A stretch of DNA of 64,000 nucleotides from Fimbriimonadaceae bacterium (GCA_019454125.1 CP075365.1:310001-374000); one strand, 5' to 3'; shown: positions 33,724-41,986, counted from the stretch's first letter. Program-made: numbers and translations. The notes: generated by a model not told the origin, from the letters alone.

Positions 33724-33865
33724 GCTGTGAGGGATTAGACGCCCTTTTAGCGACAGGATTCTTATCCGAACAAAAGCCCTGCGTCGACCTGCCTGGCACG
33801 GCGACGGCGGGGGACTTCCCTGAGAGACTAGAGTGCAAGGCCCCGCTCCACGCGGGGCCATTTTT
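33724..33865 (+). ncRNA. Candidate structured small RNA or 5' leader with terminator
   Basis: The roughly 142-base stretch runs from the promoter to an intrinsic terminator and contains no credible gene. Within it, gacgc pairs with gcgtc, cttt with aaag and ggat with atcc as nested helices around 33738-33786. An alternative helix cgtcg/cgacg overlaps the 3' strand of the first, so two folds may compete. It could be an independent RNA, or a regulated leader of the HMG-CoA lyase gene that starts 33 bases beyond the T-run. I could not match it to 6S, SRP, or a known riboswitch. Confidence 0.5.
33839..33865 (+). terminator. Intrinsic terminator before the HMG-CoA lyase gene
   Basis: A perfect 8-bp stem (ggccccgc/gcggggcc) with a five-base loop is followed by one A and five T residues. 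It ends the RNA unit that starts at the TATAAT promoter. Confidence 0.9.
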
Positions 33866-33897
33866 CCGTCGTCTCTACTTTACGGTAGGGTTCCAAA

Positions 33898-34782
33898 ATG
33901 GTAAGAATCGTCGACGTCGCACCCCGGGACGGGCTTCAAAACGAGAAGACCCCGCTCCCCCCGGAGTTAAAGGCCCAATTGATCACGGGCCTGGCCCGGG
34001 CTGGCGTGCGCGAGATCGAGGCGACCAGTTTTGTCTCCCCCAAATGGGTCCCTCAACTCGGCGACGCGGAAGAGCTATGGCCGATGCTCCCGCCGGGACC
34101 GGCCTATTCGGCGCTCGTCCCGAATCTCAAGGGCCTGGAACGGGCCCTCCAAACGGGGGTGGACCGGATCGCCGTCTTCACGGCCGCGAGCGAAGCGTTC
34201 ACCAAGCGCAACATCAACATGACCATCGAAGAGTCGCTGGACGTCTTCGCTGAAGTCGTCACCGCCTTCCGCCAAGCGCGCCCGACCGGGTGGGTGCGCG
34301 GTTATATCAGCACGGCCTTTGAGTGCCCCTATGCAGGCCCCGTCGATCCTTCCGCGGTCGCCATGGTCGCCCACCGCCTACGGGCCATGGGTGTCGATGA
34401 GGTGAGCCTGGGCGACACGATCGGAGTCGCGGTGCCGAGCGAGGTGATCCGGCTTCACAACACCCTCGGCCTGCCGTTCCGCTTCGTCACTTGGCACTTC
34501 CACGACACGCGGGGGACGGCGATCGCAAACGTCGCGGCAGCATTGGAATCCGGGTATGCCGCGTTCGACTCCAGCGCGGGCGGCCTGGGCGGCTGCCCCT
34601 ATGCGCCCGGGGCAGGCGGAAACCTCGCGACCGAAGACCTCGTGTACTTTATGGAGCGGAGCGGGATCTCTACCGGGATCGACCTGGAACAGCTTGCCCA
34701 GGCGACGCTGCCCGTTCTGGAGGCGCTTGGACGCCCGGTCTCTGCGAAGAGTCAATTGGCGGTTCTGGCGGCCTGTAAGTAG
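33898..34782 (+). CDS. mvaB: Hydroxymethylglutaryl-CoA lyase
   Basis: A 294-residue lyase that splits HMG-CoA into acetyl-CoA and acetoacetate in leucine degradation. It begins MVRIVDVAPRDGLQNEKTPL with the conserved DVAPRDGLQNE loop. SLGDTIGVA and VTWHFHDTRGTAIAN carry metal ligands, and the signature GGLGGCPYAPGAGGNLATED holds the catalytic Cys. The biotinyl carrier upstream and E2 are consistent with branched-chain metabolism. Its end overlaps the minus-strand membrane-protein gene by about 113 bases. Confidence 0.96.
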   Translation: MVRIVDVAPRDGLQNEKTPLPPELKAQLITGLARAGVREIEATSFVSPKWVPQLGDAEELWPMLPPGPAYSALVPNLKGLERALQTGVDRIAVFTAASEAFTKRNINMTIEESLDVFAEVVTAFRQARPTGWVRGYISTAFECPYAGPVDPSAVAMVAHRLRAMGVDEVSLGDTIGVAVPSEVIRLHNTLGLPFRFVTWHFHDTRGTAIANVAAALESGYAAFDSSAGGLGGCPYAPGAGGNLATEDLVYFMERSGISTGIDLEQLAQATLPVLEALGRPVSAKSQLAVLAACK

Positions 34783-35635
34783 CGGCCCGATAGATTCCGA
34801 AGCCTGCCAAGGCGAGCGCGAGGAGCCCGACGCCGATCGTCGCCGCGCGCTCCTCGCCCGTCAGCTGGAACTCGCGCCTGTTCACCAGGAGCACGGTCGC
34901 GCCGATGGGAACCAGCGCCGGGAGCATCCCCAAGCCGATCGGGAGCAACACCACGACGAGGTAAACGGCCAAGACCGGCACCAGCCAGCGCGCCGTCTCT
35001 TTCACGCGCATCTTGAACTTGAAGAGGCACACGAGGAAGGTCGCAATGAAGAAGAGGTCGGCGGGGCCGACGAAGGCGATCGGCTCGACGCGGGCAGTCG
35101 TCTCGGCCTCGGGGGTCGCGACCTTGAGCGCAGGCACGTCCATCGCGACCGAGCGGAAGAACTCGGGCCGGCCCTGGATGAGCGCGGTCGTCGGCGAGGC
35201 CGGGTTGAAGATGAGGAACGCGTCGAACCCGGCAAGGAAGAGCGCCACCGGCAAGATAAGGTTCTTCTCGCGGATCAACTGCGCAAGAAAGGCGCCAAGG
35301 CCAAGCGTCCAGACCATCAGCCCGAGTTGGGCGAGCGCCTGCACAAAGACGGTTGCCAAGCCCACCCGGGGGAGGACGCTGCCCAGGAGCACGGCGCAGC
35401 CGGCGTGGAGGGCCGCGCCCGCGACCACGAACGCGATCGAAGACTTAAAGCTCCAGGGGAACGACGCCGCGCGAAAGAAGGCGAGGACGGGCAGGCCGAC
35501 GAAGAGGACGGTCACGACAAGGGTCAGAACCATCGCGACCGGAGGCGGCGCGCTGACCAAACCCAGCACGACCCGAAGCGCGAAGAGACCGAGCGCCACG
35601 AGAAAGTAGTCGCGCAGACCCCGGTCAAACGACAA
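34670..35635 (-). CDS. Presenilin-like (A22-type) polytopic membrane protein, candidate intramembrane aspartyl protease
   Basis: A 321-residue protein with about nine hydrophobic helices. In order it has FDAF (D138) within one helix, FVGPADLFF (D193) in the next, and MLPALVP (P239-A-L) in a later one. Presenilins and archaeal homologues carry YD, GxGD and PAL in the same order; the spacing here (55 and 46 residues) is close to theirs, and a hydrophilic loop lies between the two Asp helices. The Gly of GxGD is Ala here, and Tyr is Phe. So it may be a divergent intramembrane protease, but the annotation rests on motifs only. It overlaps the HMG-CoA lyase gene at its 3' end. Confidence 0.6.
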   Translation of the reverse strand: MSFDRGLRDYFLVALGLFALRVVLGLVSAPPPVAMVLTLVVTVLFVGLPVLAFFRAASFPWSFKSSIAFVVAGAALHAGCAVLLGSVLPRVGLATVFVQALAQLGLMVWTLGLGAFLAQLIREKNLILPVALFLAGFDAFLIFNPASPTTALIQGRPEFFRSVAMDVPALKVATPEAETTARVEPIAFVGPADLFFIATFLVCLFKFKMRVKETARWLVPVLAVYLVVVLLPIGLGMLPALVPIGATVLLVNRREFQLTGEERAATIGVGLLALALAGFGIYRAATYRPPEPPIDSSQRPGVQAPPERAASPGQAVPGRSR

Positions 35636-36803
35636 AGGCGGCCCTCCGCAGTTCTTGGCGCGCGCCGATCACGCCCCGATAGACCGAAGCCATGTCCTCC
35701 GCCATGCTCGTGACGCTGAGGTTTGAAGCAGTCTTGCGCGCCGCGGCGGAGATGCGCGTGTAGAGGCGCTCGTCGGATTGCAGCCTGAGTGCGGTCTCGG
35801 CGAGGTCCGAAGGATCGTTCGGCAAGACGAAGCCGTCCACCCCAGATTCCAAGTGGGTGGAGGCGCCGCCCCCTTGGACCACCAGGCACGGCAAGCCGTA
35901 ACTCATGGCCTCGGCCACGACCAGACCCTGGGTCTCGGTCATCGATGAGAACCAGAAAATGTCGGCGGCCGCGTAGAAGTCGCCCAACTTGTCGCGGTCG
36001 ATGAAACCCCAAAACTTGATACGGTCGCCAATGCCTAAGTCGCTCGCCATCTGCGTATAGTCCGCACGCGCCGGCCCGTCGCCCACCACCCACATCACCG
36101 CATTCCGGTTCGCGCTGAAAACCATCTGGAACGCCTCCAACAAAACACCGATGTTCTTCTCACCTGCGACGCGGCCGGTGTAGAGCAAGATCGTCTGGTC
36201 GGGGCTTGCGCCGAGCGCCTGTCGCACCTCGGCCCGGTCGATCTGCCTTGGGTTCGGAACGCCTGTCGGGATCACCGTGATCGGCGTGCGGACGGCGTGC
36301 CGGTTGAGCCACCTCTTGCTCGCTTCGCTGGGAGTCACGACGTGGTCGACTTGCTCGTAATAATAGTTCGTGTGTTTCGCGATCTTGAACTTCAGATAAC
36401 GCTTAGGGAAGAACGGGACATAGTGGATATATTTATCGTAATGGGTGTGGTAAGTCGAGACGATCGGGATGCCGCACGACTCGGCCCACCTCAGGCCGAC
36501 AAACCCGACCGTGAAAGGGGTGTGCGTGTGGACGATGTCGAAGTCTTCCCGGCGAAAACGGTCGAACCAGGGATAGAACGGAGGGATGGAGAGGGGATAG
36601 TTGGGCGTCCACGGCGTCAGCGTGCTGAAAAAGCGGTGGACGTTCGGGTCGCTATCGCGGTGTCCCCGGTAGCGCGTGGTGTAGAGGTGGACGCTGTGCC
36701 CTTGCTCGCGCAAGGCGCCGATCAAGCCGTCGATGCTGACGCTGACCCCGTTCAGGACCGGCAGCGCGCTATCGGAGAAGATTGCGACCTTGAGCCTCGA
36801 CAC
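35625..36803 (-). CDS. GT4-family glycosyltransferase (diacylglycerol glycosyltransferase-like)
   Basis: A 392-residue GT-B glycosyltransferase. It starts VAIFSDSALPVLNGVSVSID, with the acceptor-side VHTHTPFTVGFVGLRWAESC and YHTHYDKYIHYVPFF. The nucleotide-sugar half has ILLYTGRVAGEKNIGVLLEA and FWFSSMTETQGLVVAEAMSY. Similar enzymes glycosylate diacylglycerol or make phosphatidylinositol mannosides. The GTG giving VSRLKVAIF was chosen since the upstream frame is not protein-like. It overlaps the membrane-protein gene downstream by 11 bases. Confidence 0.93.
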   Translation of the reverse strand: MSRLKVAIFSDSALPVLNGVSVSIDGLIGALREQGHSVHLYTTRYRGHRDSDPNVHRFFSTLTPWTPNYPLSIPPFYPWFDRFRREDFDIVHTHTPFTVGFVGLRWAESCGIPIVSTYHTHYDKYIHYVPFFPKRYLKFKIAKHTNYYYEQVDHVVTPSEASKRWLNRHAVRTPITVIPTGVPNPRQIDRAEVRQALGASPDQTILLYTGRVAGEKNIGVLLEAFQMVFSANRNAVMWVVGDGPARADYTQMASDLGIGDRIKFWGFIDRDKLGDFYAAADIFWFSSMTETQGLVVAEAMSYGLPCLVVQGGGASTHLESGVDGFVLPNDPSDLAETALRLQSDERLYTRISAAARKTASNLSVTSMAEDMASVYRGVIGARQELRRAAFVV

Positions 36804-36841
36804 CCTTGGCGTTGTACCAGGGCAAAGTGAGCGTGGTCGCG

Positions 36842-37165
36842 CTAGTCGTCGCCGCCCTCTTCCATGTCCGTCTCGAATAGCTCTTCCATCTCGTCGGCCA
36901 TATCGTCGTCCATCGCCTTGCCCATCTCGCGGACGAGGGAGCGCATGCCGGAGGAGGAGTCTGGCTCGCCCATCAGCTCCACCCGGTCGGCGAGCTCGTC
37001 TACCCGGTCGTCCTCGCTGCGGCCTCGCCGGAACCGGCTGACGAGTTTGGTGAGGTCGGCCGAGCCACAGTGCGGGCAACAGTCGGCGCCGTCAGAAGCG
37101 ACGACGCCGACCAAAAGTGTGACCTTGCGGCCACACCCGCCACAGCGGAACTCGTAAAGCGGCAC
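36842..37165 (-). CDS. FmdB-type zinc-ribbon protein
   Basis: A 107-residue protein with one zinc ribbon: PLYEFRCGGCGRKVTLLVG followed by CCPHCGSADLTKLVSRF, matching FmdB-type regulators. The remainder is acidic and Met-rich (MGKAMDDDMADEMEELFETD), typical of this group in various phyla. Function in most species is unknown; formamidase/amidase regulation was proposed for the founder. The GTG start is chosen by the conserved VPLYEF opening. Confidence 0.9.
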   Translation of the reverse strand: MPLYEFRCGGCGRKVTLLVGVVASDGADCCPHCGSADLTKLVSRFRRGRSEDDRVDELADRVELMGEPDSSSGMRSLVREMGKAMDDDMADEMEELFETDMEEGGDD

Positions 37166-37182
37166 AGGGCGCGAAGACCAGG

Positions 37183-37905
37183 TCAGTCGATGATCGACAT
37201 CTTGACCTTCCCCGAGATGAGGAAGCCTGCGATCGGCACGTTCGTCCATTCGGACTCTCGCTTCAGGGTCAGGCCCGTGCCCAGTTCCACCCAGATCGTG
37301 CCCTTCGCCATGGCGGGGTCGGAACCCTCGAGCTCCTTGGAGGAGTAGCCGAGCTTCACCGCCTTGCGCGAGCCAAAGTCCTCGAAGCCGAGCAGTTCAT
37401 AGTCCAGCACGGAGGCGACCACGCCTTGCCTGTCGTTCTTCTCGACCTTCACCTGCCACTTGTCGCCAGGGCCGACCTCTTGCTTCGGCCAGACGATAGC
37501 CTCCAGGGTCGCCATGCGGAAAGCGTCCGCCGAGACCATGTCGCCGTCCATGTCGGCAATCCGGCCGGAAGCCTCGACAGTGCTCGTGCTGAGCGCGCCC
37601 ACGTCGGTCGGCGTGTCCATTTCGTTACCGTCCATCACGACCTTCGCGTTCGTCTGCTCGGTCGAGATCTTGTAGGATCCGTCGTCCTTCGCTTCGAGGA
37701 TCTTGTCCTGGACGGTCGCCTTATAGGTGATCGGCGTGCCGTTCAGCTCGGTGTCGACGACGAGGGAGTACTTGAAGGTCTCGCCCGGCTTGGCGACCCG
37801 CTTCAGGAGGACTTTGTCTTGGGCCATCGCGATGGACCCGATGGCCAAAACGGCAAAGAGCGCTGCGACTTTGTTCACGGCAAGGATTTTGACGCCTAAA
37901 CCCAT
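37183..37905 (-). CDS. Hypothetical secreted protein
   Basis: A 240-residue protein with a signal peptide (MGLGVKILAVNKVAALFAVL then AIGSIAMA|Q). The mature part is beta-rich (SLVVDTELNGTPITYKATVQ, WQVKVEKNDRQGVVASVLDY) and has no enzymatic motif. It resembles lipoprotein or lipid-carrier-like beta proteins of unknown function. The ATG after a proline-rich stretch is preferred because it starts the signal peptide. It lies upstream of the zinc-ribbon gene, likely in the same unit. Confidence 0.75.
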   Translation of the reverse strand: MGLGVKILAVNKVAALFAVLAIGSIAMAQDKVLLKRVAKPGETFKYSLVVDTELNGTPITYKATVQDKILEAKDDGSYKISTEQTNAKVVMDGNEMDTPTDVGALSTSTVEASGRIADMDGDMVSADAFRMATLEAIVWPKQEVGPGDKWQVKVEKNDRQGVVASVLDYELLGFEDFGSRKAVKLGYSSKELEGSDPAMAKGTIWVELGTGLTLKRESEWTNVPIAGFLISGKVKMSIID

Positions 37906-37976
37906 GCCCTCGGGCCTTTGCGTCCCAGGCCCCACGAGCGGCGACGGCCGGCCGCGCGTTTCGGTAGAACGAGGAC

Positions 37977-38207
37977 GTGCAGGAAATCGGGAAGTGGGCT
38001 GTGGCCGCCGGGCTTACGATCGCCGCCATCGGTGCGGCGATATGGCTTCTGGGCGCGTTCCTCCCGGGGTTGAGGATCGGTCGCCTCCCCGGCGACATCG
38101 TGGTGGAACGGCCAAACTTCTCGTTCTACTTCCCGATTGCGACCATGATCCTCGTCAGTGCCGTCCTCACCCTCGTGATGTGGATCGTCGGGATGGTGCG
38201 GCGCTGA
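37977..38207 (+). CDS. DUF2905-family small membrane protein
   Basis: A 76-residue protein with two membrane helices flanking a loop that carries the family signature GRLPGDIVVERPNFSFYFPI. The first helix is VAAGLTIAAIGAAIWLLGAF, the second MILVSAVLTLVMWIVG. DUF2905 proteins are widespread with no proven function. It starts at GTG, and the next gene starts inside its 3' end. Confidence 0.93.
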   Translation: MQEIGKWAVAAGLTIAAIGAAIWLLGAFLPGLRIGRLPGDIVVERPNFSFYFPIATMILVSAVLTLVMWIVGMVRR

Positions 38208-38896
38208 TAAGAGCGGTCACGTTCGACTGCGCAGAAACGCTGATGAGCAGTCGCTGGCACCCTGGGGAAATGGCCGCCTCCACAGCCGAGCGACTCGGCT
38301 TCGGAACCGAAGAAGGCGCCGCCCACCGGTTCGAGGCGCTCGCGGGCGAACGTTGGGGAGAGTTCCGCGAGATCAATTTGCGGCGCGACCGCGAAGCCGG
38401 GGACCGCTTCTGGCTCGAGGTGATGACGGACTGGGCGCGCGGGGAAGGCCTCCCGGACGGCCACGCGGAGAGGCTTGTCGAAGCGGCCAACGAGCGGATC
38501 TTCGGGCAGGGCTCGGAGGTCTTCCGAGTGTTCGATGACGTGGTGCCTTGCCTGCGGGCGCTGGGCGCAGCCGGGATTCCGATGGCGGTGGTCAGCAACT
38601 GGGACATGAGCCTTCACCGCACGCTCTCCTCTTTCGGCCTGGACTCCTTCTTTTGTGGCGTCTTCGCCTCGATGGAGACGGGCTACGCGAAACCCCAGGC
38701 GGAGATCTTTCGCCTGGCGCTCGAATGTCTCGGAACGGAGGCGCACGAGACGCTTCACGTGGGCGACCACCCGGTCGACGACCTGCGCGGCGCGAAGTCG
38801 GCCGGAATGCAGGCCCTCATTGTCGACCGGGGCGCGCCTTCTTCCGCGACCTACATTTCGTCGCTAGAGGAGCTTCCGGCCAGGATCGGGTTGTGA
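38180..38896 (+). CDS. HAD-superfamily hydrolase
   Basis: A 238-residue HAD hydrolase. Motif I reads VTFDCAETLM (D-x-A-x-T): the nucleophile Asp remains, but the second Asp, normally the acid/base, is Ala, as in some Reg-2/HDHD3-like members. Motif II is MAVVSNWDMS, motif III includes GYAKPQAEIF and motif IV is LHVGDHPVDDLRGAKSAGM. It may be a phosphatase with altered kinetics, or an inactive or non-phosphatase form. The start is uncertain: the nearest GTG lies within the DUF2905 gene (28-base overlap); CTG or ATA at its stop are alternatives. Confidence 0.85.
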   Translation: MDRRDGAALIRAVTFDCAETLMSSRWHPGEMAASTAERLGFGTEEGAAHRFEALAGERWGEFREINLRRDREAGDRFWLEVMTDWARGEGLPDGHAERLVEAANERIFGQGSEVFRVFDDVVPCLRALGAAGIPMAVVSNWDMSLHRTLSSFGLDSFFCGVFASMETGYAKPQAEIFRLALECLGTEAHETLHVGDHPVDDLRGAKSAGMQALIVDRGAPSSATYISSLEELPARIGL

Positions 38897-39900
38897 GAGT
38901 CGCGGACTTCGACTACCACCTGCCCGAGGAGCTGATCGCGCAAAGCCCGATCGAGCCGCGCGACGCCTCGCGCCTGCTCTATCTTCCGCGAGCAGGGGGG
39001 CCGGCGCAGCACCTCCAGTTCCGAGACCTTTCTCGGCTGCTGGCCCCGGGAGACCTGCTTGTGATGAACAACACCAGGGTCACCGCCCTTCGCCTTTTCG
39101 GCCACCGCAAGACCGGGGCGAAGCTCGAGATGCTCGTCTTGGGCGAAAGCGAGGACGGTTGGGAAGCGCTCGTGAAGCCGGCGCGCAAGCTCGCCGACGG
39201 CGAAGAGGTCGAGCTGGAGTCGGGACTGGCCGCGCGGATCCTTGCGGACCTCGGCGGTGGGCGCAAGCGTGTCGCCTTTCTCGGGGCGACGGATGCCCAC
39301 GCGGAGCTGGCCGGAATCGGGCAGGTGCCCCTGCCGCCCTACGTGCGGGCCGCCCTGGCCAACCCGGAGCGGTACCAGACCGTTTATGCCGCGTCCCCTG
39401 GAAGTGCGGCCGCCCCGACCGCCGGGCTGCACTTTACGCCCGGGCTGCTTGAAGAGCTGGCCGCGAGCGGTGTGAAGACCGCGCACGTCACCCTGGACGT
39501 CGGGCTCGACACGTTCCGGCCGGTGGCGGTCGAAGAGGCTTCCCAGCACGAGATGCACGGGGAACGATGCTCAGTGCCGGAAGAGACGGCGGAGGCCGTG
39601 GCCGAATGCCGGGGCCGGGTCGTCGCGGTCGGAACGACCACCGTGCGGACCTTGGAGAGCTTTTCGACAGGCCCCCGGACCCTGGAGACCGGGAGCCGTG
39701 TGACCCGCCTCTTCATAACGCCAGGTTTTTCGTTTAGGACAGTGGACGGGATGCTCACGAACTTTCATATGCCGCGGACGACGATGCTCTTTATGGTTGC
39801 GGCCATGGCGTCTCGCGAGCGACTCATGAAAGCCTACGAAGAAGCCCTTGAAATTCGGTATCGATTTTTAAGCTTTGGCGACGCCATGATGATCCTTTGA
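38893..39900 (+). CDS. queA: S-adenosylmethionine:tRNA ribosyltransferase-isomerase QueA
   Basis: The 335-residue QueA transfers and isomerises the ribose of SAM onto preQ1-tRNA to make epoxyqueuosine. It starts VADFDYHLPEELIAQSPIEP, then GDLLVMNNTRVTALRLFG and the core GSAAAPTAGLHFTPGLLEEL, with TLDVGLDTFRP and LTNFHMPRTTMLFMVAAM near the end, all family hallmarks. Start is GTG overlapping the HAD stop by four bases. No other queuosine gene is nearby. Confidence 0.97.
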   Translation: MRVADFDYHLPEELIAQSPIEPRDASRLLYLPRAGGPAQHLQFRDLSRLLAPGDLLVMNNTRVTALRLFGHRKTGAKLEMLVLGESEDGWEALVKPARKLADGEEVELESGLAARILADLGGGRKRVAFLGATDAHAELAGIGQVPLPPYVRAALANPERYQTVYAASPGSAAAPTAGLHFTPGLLEELAASGVKTAHVTLDVGLDTFRPVAVEEASQHEMHGERCSVPEETAEAVAECRGRVVAVGTTTVRTLESFSTGPRTLETGSRVTRLFITPGFSFRTVDGMLTNFHMPRTTMLFMVAAMASRERLMKAYEEALEIRYRFLSFGDAMMIL

Positions 39901-39975
39901 CAGGCTGGCTTGTACAACTTGTGGAAAAGTCCCGACGCAGAAATCACTCCAATGATACATAGTGACGAAGGGCAT

Positions 39976-40503
39976 ATGGCCAACTCGGATCGATTCGACC
40001 CCGTGGCCTACATTGAAAGCGCATTTCTGGACACCAATCCAGACGGCGCAGTTAGGCCGACGGCAGAGCCAAAAGCGGGCCGCCGGAAGATTCCCAAGGA
40101 CCGGTCCGTGCGGTTTCGAAAAACCGCGCTTAACGCTCCGAGGCCTCGTCGTGCGAAAGAGGACACCTCGGGGCTGGAGCCACGCTTCAGGGAGATGCTC
40201 GAGCATTTGCCGAGAAGCTTGGAGTTTCTGGGGCGGTTCTTTGACGACGAAGTGACCTCGCACTCCTACCCGGGCGGCTTCGGCGAGACCCGCGAGGAGT
40301 TGATCAGGCGCCTCGTCGATCCCGAACTCACGCTTGAGGAAGCGAGCCGGTTGCTGGGGGTGTGCCCGGCGACAGTGCGCCGCTACACCAACCGGAAGTG
40401 GCTCGAGTGCCACCGCACGAAGGGTGGGCAGCGACGGTTCCGGCTCAGTGCCGTTGTGAAGTTCGTCGACGAGCACGGTCGGGTTCCCGAGAGTTCCAGC
40501 TAG
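39976..40503 (+). CDS. HTH (excisionase/MerR-like) DNA-binding protein
   Basis: A 175-residue protein with a basic, low-complexity middle (KTALNAPRPRRAKE) and a C-terminal winged helix of the excisionase type: ELTLEEASRLLGVCPATVRR, then YTNRKWLECHRTKGGQRRFR. The recognition helix and wing are typical of MerR-like and HTH_17 proteins. The N-terminal 80 residues are unlike known families. The ATG with gaaggg just upstream is preferred; TTG at 39910 and ATG at 39952 are alternatives. It converges with the Gfo/Idh gene, sharing four bases. Confidence 0.82.
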   Translation: MANSDRFDPVAYIESAFLDTNPDGAVRPTAEPKAGRRKIPKDRSVRFRKTALNAPRPRRAKEDTSGLEPRFREMLEHLPRSLEFLGRFFDDEVTSHSYPGGFGETREELIRRLVDPELTLEEASRLLGVCPATVRRYTNRKWLECHRTKGGQRRFRLSAVVKFVDEHGRVPESSS

Positions 40504-41477
40504 GCCACGGAAGAGAGCGGGGCCGGTGCCTCGGTCTTGAGGCTCTCGTATGCGGCGAGGGCGATCCGCGACGCCCGAAGGCCGTCTTCGCCGGTCACGG
40601 TCGGCTCGCGCTTCTCTTCGATTGCGGCAAGGAAGTCCTCGACCAGCTCCAGCGTCAAGTCACTTCCCGTGCCCTGGCTGCGCAGACGGTCGGTCGTCAC
40701 CCCGAGCCCTTGCTCAAAGAGACTGGTCTCGATCACGCCGGTCGTCCCGACCAGCGACAGGTTCACATCGCCCCAAGTGCGGTACCCCGCCGGCCGCGAC
40801 CAGCTCGCGTCGATCGTGGCAAAGACTCCGCTCGCATAGCTGAGGGTCACATGGGCCGTGTCGTCGAAACCCTCCGAGTGCATGTTGTTCCCGGTCAGCG
40901 CGAACACCGAATCCGGCTCATCGCCGAGCAGACGCCACAAAAGGTCGGCCACGTGCACGGTGTGGTCGATCATCGCCCCGCCCCCTGACTGGGAGGGGTC
41001 GGTGAACCATCCGCCCGGGCATTGGCCCCGGTTCGTCGTGTTGACGGCCAGAAGCTGGCCGATATCCCCGGCGCGGAGGTGCGCCAAGGTGCTCTTGAAG
41101 GCCGGGGAGAAGGGGCAGGGGAAAGCGGTCGACAACAGCGTCCCGCTTTCTTTCATGGAGGCTTCGATCCGGTGGAGGTCGCGGCGGCTCGCGGCCAGGG
41201 GCTTCTCGCAGAGGGCGGGTCGTCCCGTGCGCAGGGCCGAGTCCACCAGGTCTGCGTGCCGCAGGTTCGGCGCGCAGACGATCACGGCCTCGCACTCCCG
41301 CAACAGGTCGGACACTTGGTCCTGGAAATTGACGTCGAACCGGCCCGCGAACGTCCGGCCCCGGTCCGCGTCGTCGTCGTAGACCGCCACGAGGGTTCCG
41401 CGCTGGCTGTGCCTCAGCGCCTCCCCGAAGCCGCCCGCGTGCACGTGCGCCACGCCCATAAGCCCAACCTTGACCAT
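40500..41477 (-). CDS. Gfo/Idh/MocA-family oxidoreductase
   Basis: A 325-residue NAD(P)-dependent oxidoreductase. The Rossmann start is VKVGLMGVAHVHAGGFGEAL, a variant of GxGxxG with GVAHVH, and the family EKP motif appears as GRPALCEKPLAASRRDL. The C-terminal half has SQSGGGAMIDHTVHVADLLW, including the conserved GGGxxxDxxxH. It oxidises or reduces a sugar or inositol derivative; the substrate is not readable. The neighbour downstream is an HTH protein. It begins at ATG. Confidence 0.94.
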   Translation of the reverse strand: MVKVGLMGVAHVHAGGFGEALRHSQRGTLVAVYDDDADRGRTFAGRFDVNFQDQVSDLLRECEAVIVCAPNLRHADLVDSALRTGRPALCEKPLAASRRDLHRIEASMKESGTLLSTAFPCPFSPAFKSTLAHLRAGDIGQLLAVNTTNRGQCPGGWFTDPSQSGGGAMIDHTVHVADLLWRLLGDEPDSVFALTGNNMHSEGFDDTAHVTLSYASGVFATIDASWSRPAGYRTWGDVNLSLVGTTGVIETSLFEQGLGVTTDRLRSQGTGSDLTLELVEDFLAAIEEKREPTVTGEDGLRASRIALAAYESLKTEAPAPLSSVA

Positions 41478-41486
41478 GCGGCAAGC

Positions 41487-41900
41487 TTACTCGCCTTCGC
41501 CGGGCGGAGAGATTTCGATCACCCGCCCGGAACCCTCGGCCTGGATATGGATCCGCCAGACACGGCTGGCATGCAAGAACCCTGCCGCCCGCTCGGGCCA
41601 TTCGACGACGACCAGGTGGCTCTCCAAATAGTCCTCCAACCCAAGGCCCGCCGCACTGGAAACACGGTAGAGGTCGCAGTGCACGACCGGCGGCGAGGTC
41701 GGATAGACCAAAAGGATCGGGAAGGTCGGCGATCGGACCGGCTCCACCCACCCCAATGCGGCCAAGAGGCCGCGCGCAAAGGTCGTTTTTCCCGCGCCCA
41801 TCTCGCCCTCCAGAAGCACCACGTCGCCAGCCCGCAGTCGGGGGGCCAGGTTCGCCGCCAATTCTTTCGTCGCCTCTTCGCCCGGTGCCGAGTGCCGCAC
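41487..41900 (-). CDS. tsaE: tRNA threonylcarbamoyladenosine biosynthesis ATPase TsaE
   Basis: A 137-residue TsaE, which supports t6A formation on tRNA with TsaB and TsaD. The Walker A is EGEMGAGKTTFARGLLAAL, preceded by LRAGDVVLLEG; SPTFPILLVY and VHCDLYRVSS match the family, as does the LVVVEWPERAAGFL motif. Start is GTG. TsaB and TsaD are not in the window. The flagellin terminator lies just upstream. Confidence 0.95.
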   Translation of the reverse strand: MRHSAPGEEATKELAANLAPRLRAGDVVLLEGEMGAGKTTFARGLLAALGWVEPVRSPTFPILLVYPTSPPVVHCDLYRVSSAAGLGLEDYLESHLVVVEWPERAAGFLHASRVWRIHIQAEGSGRVIEISPPGEGE

Positions 41901-41925
41901 TTCTGCTAGCTAACCCGGGACGACG

Positions 41926-41954
41926 AAAAAAGCGCCCGGACTTGCGTCCGGGCG
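41926..41954 (-). terminator. Intrinsic terminator of the flagellin gene
   Basis: On the minus strand a perfect 9-bp stem (cgcccggac/gtccgggcg) with a four-base loop is followed by C and six T residues, 33 bases after the flagellin stop. Confidence 0.92.
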
Positions 41955-41986
41955 AAATCAAGTCTCCAATTGGCGGCGCGGAGAAG

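Noticed and set aside
33820-33825. ctgaga in the RNA unit, as in TPP riboswitches
   Set aside because: The other conserved boxes (for example acctga) and their order are not present.
33724-33865. 6S RNA or SRP RNA
   Set aside because: Length and visible stems do not show a closed rod with a central bubble, nor the SRP tetraloop; without a covariance search the name cannot be supported.
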